Notes under the pieces: generated by a model | Database searches by the model: none | What the model was told of the DNA's origin: nothing | The model's input: the letters and a program-made list of their open reading frames with translations, nothing else | In this document: in pieces, positions 60,029 through 64,000 of the stretch | Layout: each line of letters begins with the position of its first letter | Numbering within the stretch: position 1 is the first letter of the stretch | Assembly (NCBI GenBank): GCA_036756705.1 | Contig: DAIOKN010000009.1 | Location: 19,785 to 83,784 of the forward strand | From: Caproicibacter sp002399225 | GTDB lineage: Bacteria; Bacillota; Clostridia; Oscillospirales; Acutalibacteraceae | DNA length: 64,000 nucleotides | Reading direction: 5' to 3' | Translations under genes and position numbers: made by a program

Positions 60029-61405
60029 ATGGCATACCGCATTGAGCGCGATTCACTCGGCGAGGTTAAAGTAGAAGAAAACAAGCTTTGGGGCGCTCAG
60101 ACTCAAAGAAGTTTTGAAAATTTTAAAATTGGCACCGAAAAGATGCCTATGGAAATTATCAGAGCAATTACCGTGATTAAATCGGCCGCCGCACGGACAA
60201 ACGTGGAGCTTGGCCGGCTGGACAGCAAAAAGGGGACCGCCATTACGGAAGCCTGCGACAGGATTCTGGCTGGGGAGTTCGACGATCAGTTCCCGCTCGC
60301 TGTCTGGCAGACTGGAAGCGGCACACAGACCAATATGAACGTCAATGAAGTTGTCGCGAACCTTGCAAAAGCAAAGCTCGGCAGCAAGGTGCACCCAAAC
60401 GATGACGTAAACATGGGACAGAGTTCCAATGACGTTTTCCCATCCGCCATGCAGATGGCGACGGTGCTGGAAATTGAGCGGTGCCTCTTCCCCGCGATCG
60501 ACCTGTTAAGGGGAACTTTTACGCAGCTTTCGGAAAAATACGCCGACCTGGTTAAAATCGGCAGGACGCATCTTCAAGATGCCGTTCCTCTGACCCTCGG
60601 GCAGGAAATCGGCGGATGGGCCGCTATGCTGGAAAAGACGAAAGGCATGATCGCGGATAGCCTGAAGGAGCCGCGGAACCTTGCTCTCGGCGGCACCGCC
60701 GTGGGGACCGGCTTGAATACACACCCCAAATTTGGAGAAATGGCGGCTGAAAAAATCAGCCAGTTGACAGGCAGCCAATTTTATTCCTCGTCCAATAAAT
60801 TTTATTCCCTTTCCAGCAAAAGCAGTCTGGTGTTTACCCACGGGGCGCTGAAAGCTCTTGCATCCGACCTATTGAAGATTGCCAACGATGTCAGATGGCT
60901 TGCGAGCGGGCCCCGCTGCGGGATTGGTGAACTCAAACTTCCCGCCAACGAACCGGGAAGCTCCATTATGCCGGGCAAAGTGAACCCGACACAGTGCGAA
61001 GCAATGACCATGGTTTGCTGCCAGGTGATCTCGAATGATGTTGCAATCGGTTTTGCCGCCTCGCAGGGGAACTTCCAGCTTAATGTTTATATGCCTGTGA
61101 TCATTTTGAATATGCTGCAATCCATTCGGTTGCTGTCTGACGCCATTCGTTCCTTCCACGATAAATGTGTGGTCGGGATTGAACCAAACCGCGAAAAGAT
61201 CGACCAGAATGTAAAAAATTCTCTCATGCTTGTCACAGCGCTCAGCCCAAAAATCGGGTACGCCAAAGCGGCGGAGGTGGCGCAGATGGCCAGCCGGGAA
61301 AATATCACGCTTCGGGAGGCTGCTTCAAAGCTTAAGTACCTCACCGAAGAAGAGTATGACAAAACGGTCATACCCTATCAAATGGCATGGCCGCACAAAT
61401 CATAA
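60029..61405 (+). CDS. fumC: Class II fumarate hydratase
   Basis: Interconverts fumarate and malate. The 458-residue protein has the superfamily core QTGSGTQTNMNVNEV, GRTHLQDAVPLTLGQE and the signature GSSIMPGKVNPTQCEAMTM in fumarase form, and ends with a typical C-terminal helical domain (TEEEYDKTVIPYQM). With the two genes upstream it completes aspartate to fumarate to malate to pyruvate. A terminator follows at 61429. Confidence 0.95.
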   Translation: MAYRIERDSLGEVKVEENKLWGAQTQRSFENFKIGTEKMPMEIIRAITVIKSAAARTNVELGRLDSKKGTAITEACDRILAGEFDDQFPLAVWQTGSGTQTNMNVNEVVANLAKAKLGSKVHPNDDVNMGQSSNDVFPSAMQMATVLEIERCLFPAIDLLRGTFTQLSEKYADLVKIGRTHLQDAVPLTLGQEIGGWAAMLEKTKGMIADSLKEPRNLALGGTAVGTGLNTHPKFGEMAAEKISQLTGSQFYSSSNKFYSLSSKSSLVFTHGALKALASDLLKIANDVRWLASGPRCGIGELKLPANEPGSSIMPGKVNPTQCEAMTMVCCQVISNDVAIGFAASQGNFQLNVYMPVIILNMLQSIRLLSDAIRSFHDKCVVGIEPNREKIDQNVKNSLMLVTALSPKIGYAKAAEVAQMASRENITLREAASKLKYLTEEEYDKTVIPYQMAWPHKS

Positions 61406-61428
61406 AATATCAATTGCTGACAATTTTT

Positions 61429-61464
61429 GCGGGAAGCTGTTAAGATACAGCTTCCCGCTTTTTT
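61429..61464 (+). terminator. Rho-independent terminator after fumC
   Basis: GCGGGAAGCTGT (61429-61440), six-base loop, ACAGCTTCCCGC (61447-61458), TTTTTT. Confidence 0.92.
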
Positions 61465-61532
61465 AATTTATAGTTTTCATATCATTACTATTTTTCCATT
61501 CGGGCGCATACATGTTTTCCGGAGGTGGAAAC

Positions 61533-62342
61533 ATGTATTATGTCAGTGTGGAACGCGGTGTGAAACTTGCCGTGTATGACCTAAACCCGCTGGGAAGAAA
61601 AGCGGTCTTTCTGGTTCACGGCTGGCCGCTGAACCACAGCATGTTTGAATATCAGCTCGATTTGCTCCCAAAGCTGGGATTTCGATGCATTGCGGTCGAT
61701 CTGCGCGGGTTTGGAAACTCGGATGCTCCCTGGAGTGGCTACGGCTATGACCGGCTTGCCGACGACCTTTATACCATTATCCGGATGATCAACGTGCCGA
61801 GGATGTCTCTCGTTGGATTTTCCATGGGTGGTGCCGTTGCGATTCATTATATGGCACGGTACCGCGAATACAAAATTTCCAAGCTTGCGCTGCTCTCCGC
61901 CGCCGCTCCCTGTTTCGTCAGCCGAAAGGGGTGCCCGGGAGGCTTGCCATTAGAGCAGGTCAACGCGCTGATTGCCCAAATAGGCCGGGATCGTCCACAG
62001 GCAATTTACGATTTTGAAAAAAGTTTCTTCGGGCAGCCCATTACGCCAGCGTTTGGCGAATGGTTCCGTTCCGTCACTCTTTCAGGCCCCGGTTACAGCA
62101 CCCTTGAAACCGCTGAAACCCTGCGAGACGCGGATTTACGGGCAGATCTCGAACAGATTTCTGTTCCTACCGGCATTTTTTACGGCATATTGGATAAAAT
62201 ATGCCCAAAAGAACTTGCGCTTACCTTGAATCGGAATATTCGGAACTCCAAATTATACCGGTTTGAGCAAAGCGGGCATGCAATATTTTATGATGAGCTG
62301 GAAAAGTTCAACCAGGAACTTTCCAGCTTTCTAACCGGATAA
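61533..62342 (+). CDS. Alpha/beta hydrolase
   Basis: A 269-residue alpha/beta-fold hydrolase: oxyanion HGWPLNHS, DLRGFGNSD, the nucleophile elbow GFSMGG and the late histidine in QSGHAIFYDE. It resembles non-heme peroxidase/esterase-like members; the substrate is unknown. GGAGGTGG lies six bases before ATG 61533, which is preferred to ATG 61512. The ferredoxin gene follows 40 bases on. Confidence 0.88.
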   Translation: MYYVSVERGVKLAVYDLNPLGRKAVFLVHGWPLNHSMFEYQLDLLPKLGFRCIAVDLRGFGNSDAPWSGYGYDRLADDLYTIIRMINVPRMSLVGFSMGGAVAIHYMARYREYKISKLALLSAAAPCFVSRKGCPGGLPLEQVNALIAQIGRDRPQAIYDFEKSFFGQPITPAFGEWFRSVTLSGPGYSTLETAETLRDADLRADLEQISVPTGIFYGILDKICPKELALTLNRNIRNSKLYRFEQSGHAIFYDELEKFNQELSSFLTG

Positions 62343-62382
62343 GTTGCGCCTGACGCTGGTAGGAAGATGGAGGAGACCGTTG

Positions 62383-62577
62383 ATGATTGCACATCTGAAC
62401 AGAAAAGACTGTATTGGATGCGGGTTATGCACTTACACCTGTCCCGAAGTATTCCGCATGTCGGAGGATGGTTTTGCCTCTGTGATACGAGAGCAGGTTC
62501 CGAAAGAGGCCGAGCGCTCTATCCTGGTAGCCCGGGATGAGTGTCCCGCATCTGTTATCTCTGTAGAAAAAGACTGA
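62383..62577 (+). CDS. Ferredoxin, single [4Fe-4S] type
   Basis: A 64-residue ferredoxin. Cysteines in DCIGCGLCTYTCPEVF and ECPASVI give one low-potential [4Fe-4S] cluster with the usual spare cysteine pattern of monocluster ferredoxins. ATG 62383 has GGAGGAG upstream. It may be co-transcribed with the hydrolase, but no functional link is obvious. A very long hairpin follows at 62591. Confidence 0.9.
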   Translation: MIAHLNRKDCIGCGLCTYTCPEVFRMSEDGFASVIREQVPKEAERSILVARDECPASVISVEKD

Positions 62578-62590
62578 CACGAACAGCTTT

Positions 62591-62648
62591 CAGCATTGCG
62601 CCCTCAGTTGTCATATCCTTGCATATGGCAGTTGAGGGTGCAATGCTG
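62591..62648 (+). repeat. 26-bp hairpin with four G-U pairs
   Basis: 62591-62616 pairs along its whole length with 62623-62648 around a six-base loop. All four imperfect positions are G-U wobbles if read as plus-strand RNA, but A-C mismatches if read as minus-strand RNA. No T-run follows. It lies 13 bases after the ferredoxin stop and may stabilise its mRNA or be a small structured RNA. Confidence 0.7.
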
Positions 62649-62669
62649 CGCACTTGATTACCCTTAAAC

Positions 62670-62687
62670 GACTGCCCTTTTGCAGTC
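62670..62687 (-). terminator. Weak terminator-like hairpin after the TtcA-family gene
   Basis: GACTGC (62670-62675) and GCAGTC (62682-62687). On the minus strand the run after the stem is GTTTAAG, so termination would be weak. Confidence 0.4.
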
Positions 62688-62705
62688 CTCCTTTATGGAC
62701 TTCTT

Positions 62706-63566
62706 TCAAGCGGAAGGGCCGTCATCGGGCTTCAGACGGCCGTCCTGTTGGTTGTAACACTCCAAAAAGCTGTGCAGCTTTCCCTTGCTTCTGTAGCCCG
62801 GGACCATATCCAGATTGATATTGTGAATACTGTGAAAAATATTTTGATCCACCCCCGGATTGGCCCTGCGAAGTTGCTCGATCAGCCTCTTCGTTTCCCA
62901 TCGTTTGGAATTTTCCCCCTGCGGTCCGCAATTTTCCGTCAGGCGGCAGGCGCATTGGAGAAACTGAAGATGATTGGAATCCCGCCATTTTTTAATATCT
63001 GCTTCATGGACCAGGTACATGGGCCGGATCAACTCCATGCCAGGATAATTTTTACTATGAAGCTTTGGCAGCATCGTCCGGATTTCCGCGCTGTACAGCA
63101 TACTCATCAGAACCGTCTCAATCACATCGTCAAAATGGTGCCCAAGAGCTATTTTATTGCAGCCAAGCTCCTGCGCGTTTCGATACAAAAAGCCTCGGCG
63201 CATCCGGGCACAAAGGTAACATGGTGAACCGCCCCTATGAGAAACAATTTCATAAATGCGCGTGTTGAAAAGCCGGATCGGAAGTCCCAGCAAAGAGGCA
63301 TTGTTTAGAATCTGCCTTCTGTTTCCTTCCCTGTAGCCCGGATCCATGACCAGATACTCCACTTCAAATGGAAAATCACTGTATCTCTGAAGATGCTGCA
63401 TACATTTGGCAGTCAGCATAGAGTCTTTTCCGCCGGAAATGCAGACGGCAATTCTATCCCCTTTCTGTATAAGGCGGTACTCTTTTACTGCCGTCAGAAA
63501 CGGAATCCAGATCTTTCTACGGTACTTTTTAAAAATACTTTCTTCAATTTCTTTGCAACTGCTCAT
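62706..63566 (-). CDS. TtcA/TtuA-family tRNA thiolation ATPase
   Basis: A 286-residue PP-loop ATPase with the pyrophosphatase loop CISGGKDSML, a CYLCARMRRG motif, GHHFDDVIETVLM and a later CACRLTENC. The CxxC plus third Cys fits cluster-dependent tRNA 2-thiolation as in TtcA (C32) or related members; in Clostridia the precise target is uncertain. GAGGAATTAA precedes the ATG. Downstream of the tRNA cluster on the same strand, but separated by a terminator. Confidence 0.85.
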   Translation of the reverse strand: MSSCKEIEESIFKKYRRKIWIPFLTAVKEYRLIQKGDRIAVCISGGKDSMLTAKCMQHLQRYSDFPFEVEYLVMDPGYREGNRRQILNNASLLGLPIRLFNTRIYEIVSHRGGSPCYLCARMRRGFLYRNAQELGCNKIALGHHFDDVIETVLMSMLYSAEIRTMLPKLHSKNYPGMELIRPMYLVHEADIKKWRDSNHLQFLQCACRLTENCGPQGENSKRWETKRLIEQLRRANPGVDQNIFHSIHNINLDMVPGYRSKGKLHSFLECYNQQDGRLKPDDGPSA

Positions 63567-63724
63567 TTAATTCCTCTTTACCGTTTTTTACGCGCCTGTG
63601 TATGGTTCTCTTCTATTGAGAATTTTAGCCAATTCATAGAATTTGAAAATTCTTTCTCCTGTAGGAACCGCTCTTGACCGAAAAAGGAGCGGAAGGTACA
63701 GACTATAAAAAGAACCGAAAGCAC

Positions 63725-63777
63725 AATAAAAAAATAATCACCGACTGCACTGAACATTCAGCACATCGGTGATTATT
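63725..63777 (-). terminator. Terminator of the tRNA cluster (minus strand)
   Basis: AATAATCACCGA (63733-63744) pairs with TCGGTGATTATT (63766-63777), with an inner CTGA/TCAG stem. On the minus strand TTTTTTT follows. Confidence 0.85.
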
Positions 63778-63788
63778 ATAAATAAATT

Positions 63789-63862
63789 TGGAGGCGTCAC
63801 CCGGATTCGGACCGGGGATGAGGGTTTTGCAGACCCTTGCCTTACCACTTGGCTATGACGCC
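63789..63862 (-). tRNA. tRNA-Cys (GCA)
   Basis: A 74-base cloverleaf on the minus strand: acceptor GGCGTCA pairs TGACGCC, anticodon loop CTGCAAA with anticodon GCA, T arm GGTCCGAATCC, U73 as expected for tRNA-Cys, and encoded CCA end. Confidence 0.96.
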
Positions 63863-63866
63863 AACT

Positions 63867-63942
63867 TGGAGCGAACGACGAGGCTCGAACTCGCTACCTC
63901 CACCTTGGCAAGGTGGCGCTCTACCGGATGAGCTACGTTCGC
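63867..63942 (-). tRNA. tRNA-Gly (GCC)
   Basis: A 76-base cloverleaf on the minus strand: acceptor GCGAACG pairs CGTTCGC, anticodon loop TTGCCAA with anticodon GCC, T loop GTTCGAGCC, encoded CCA. Four bases separate it from tRNA-Cys. Confidence 0.96.
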
Positions 63943-63947
63943 ATTTT

Positions 63948-64000
63948 TGGTGCCTCCGGGCGGAATCGAACCACCGACACGGGGATTTTCAGTCCCCTGC
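63948..64000 (-). tRNA. tRNA-Phe (GAA), 5' part outside window
   Basis: The 3' two-thirds of a minus-strand tRNA: anticodon stem GGGGA/TCCCC with loop CTGAAAA giving anticodon GAA, five-base variable loop, T arm GGTGGTTCGAATCCGCC and encoded CCA. The acceptor 5' strand and D arm lie beyond base 64000. Confidence 0.9.

Noticed and set aside
1..64000. CRISPR arrays, insertion sequences and rRNA genes
   Set aside because: No regularly spaced direct repeats, no transposase-like frame and no rRNA sequence were seen.

Overview
The window is chromosomal DNA from an anaerobic, endospore-forming member of the Clostridia. The best fit is the Oscillospirales (Ruminococcaceae/Oscillospiraceae-like), though I could run no search. 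This rests on a complete spoIIIAA-AH operon, spoIIM, yunB and a cwlD-like amidase, an ispH-rpsA fusion, the Prp protease beside an L27 with a cleavable N-terminal extension, a SCIFF ribosomal-peptide locus, many ferredoxin-type proteins, and Firmicutes-style promoters, Shine-Dalgarno sequences and terminators.

Layout. 1-7350: a flavoprotein cut by the window edge, cmk, plsC, ispH-rpsA, yunB and ligA. 7478-12437: the sporulation operon spoIIIAA-AH. 12438-17265: nusB, a TsaD-like paralogue, xseA, xseB, a prenyl synthase, then promoter, L21 leader and rplU-prp-rpmA. 17316-22239: obgE, mrnC, a YitT-type membrane protein, ilvE and a pseudouridine synthase. 22266-26262: an amino-acid ABC transporter, a zinc-dependent phospholipase-like protein and luxS. 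26287-33438: a LysM-G5-M23 peptidase, murA, a WalJ-type hydrolase, rlmH, a cwlD-like amidase and radA. 33398-37411: a small DUF1540 protein, two tyrosine recombinases facing each other, spoIIM and proC. 37548-42345 (minus strand): the SCIFF maturase and its 48-residue precursor, a small membrane protein, yajC, tgt and queA.

42401-45600 is a lysine-biosynthesis operon (asd-dapA-dapB) behind a consensus promoter and a lysine riboswitch. 45963-54753 (minus strand) is the most accessory-looking part. It holds a multi-subunit flavin/iron-sulfur amino- or imino-acid dehydrogenase, a second DapA-family enzyme and a sodium:solute symporter, with an Lrp/AsnC regulator, a short aspartokinase and a second, bacterial-type asd upstream. 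A 30-bp perfect palindrome and relatives of it lie near the asd2 and flavin reductase promoters. 57252-61464 is an aspartase-malic enzyme-fumarase operon that can convert aspartate to pyruvate. The right end has an alpha/beta hydrolase, a ferredoxin, a TtcA-family protein and a minus-strand tRNA cluster (Phe partial, Gly, Cys).

No phage, insertion sequence or CRISPR array was seen. The points most worth follow-up are the dehydrogenase/DapA-paralogue cluster, the CTCATC-N4-GATGAG palindromes, the palindrome on the start site of a recombinase promoter, a Xer recombinase lacking its usual catalytic lysine, a terminator between the nusB promoter and nusB, and several long unexplained inverted repeats.
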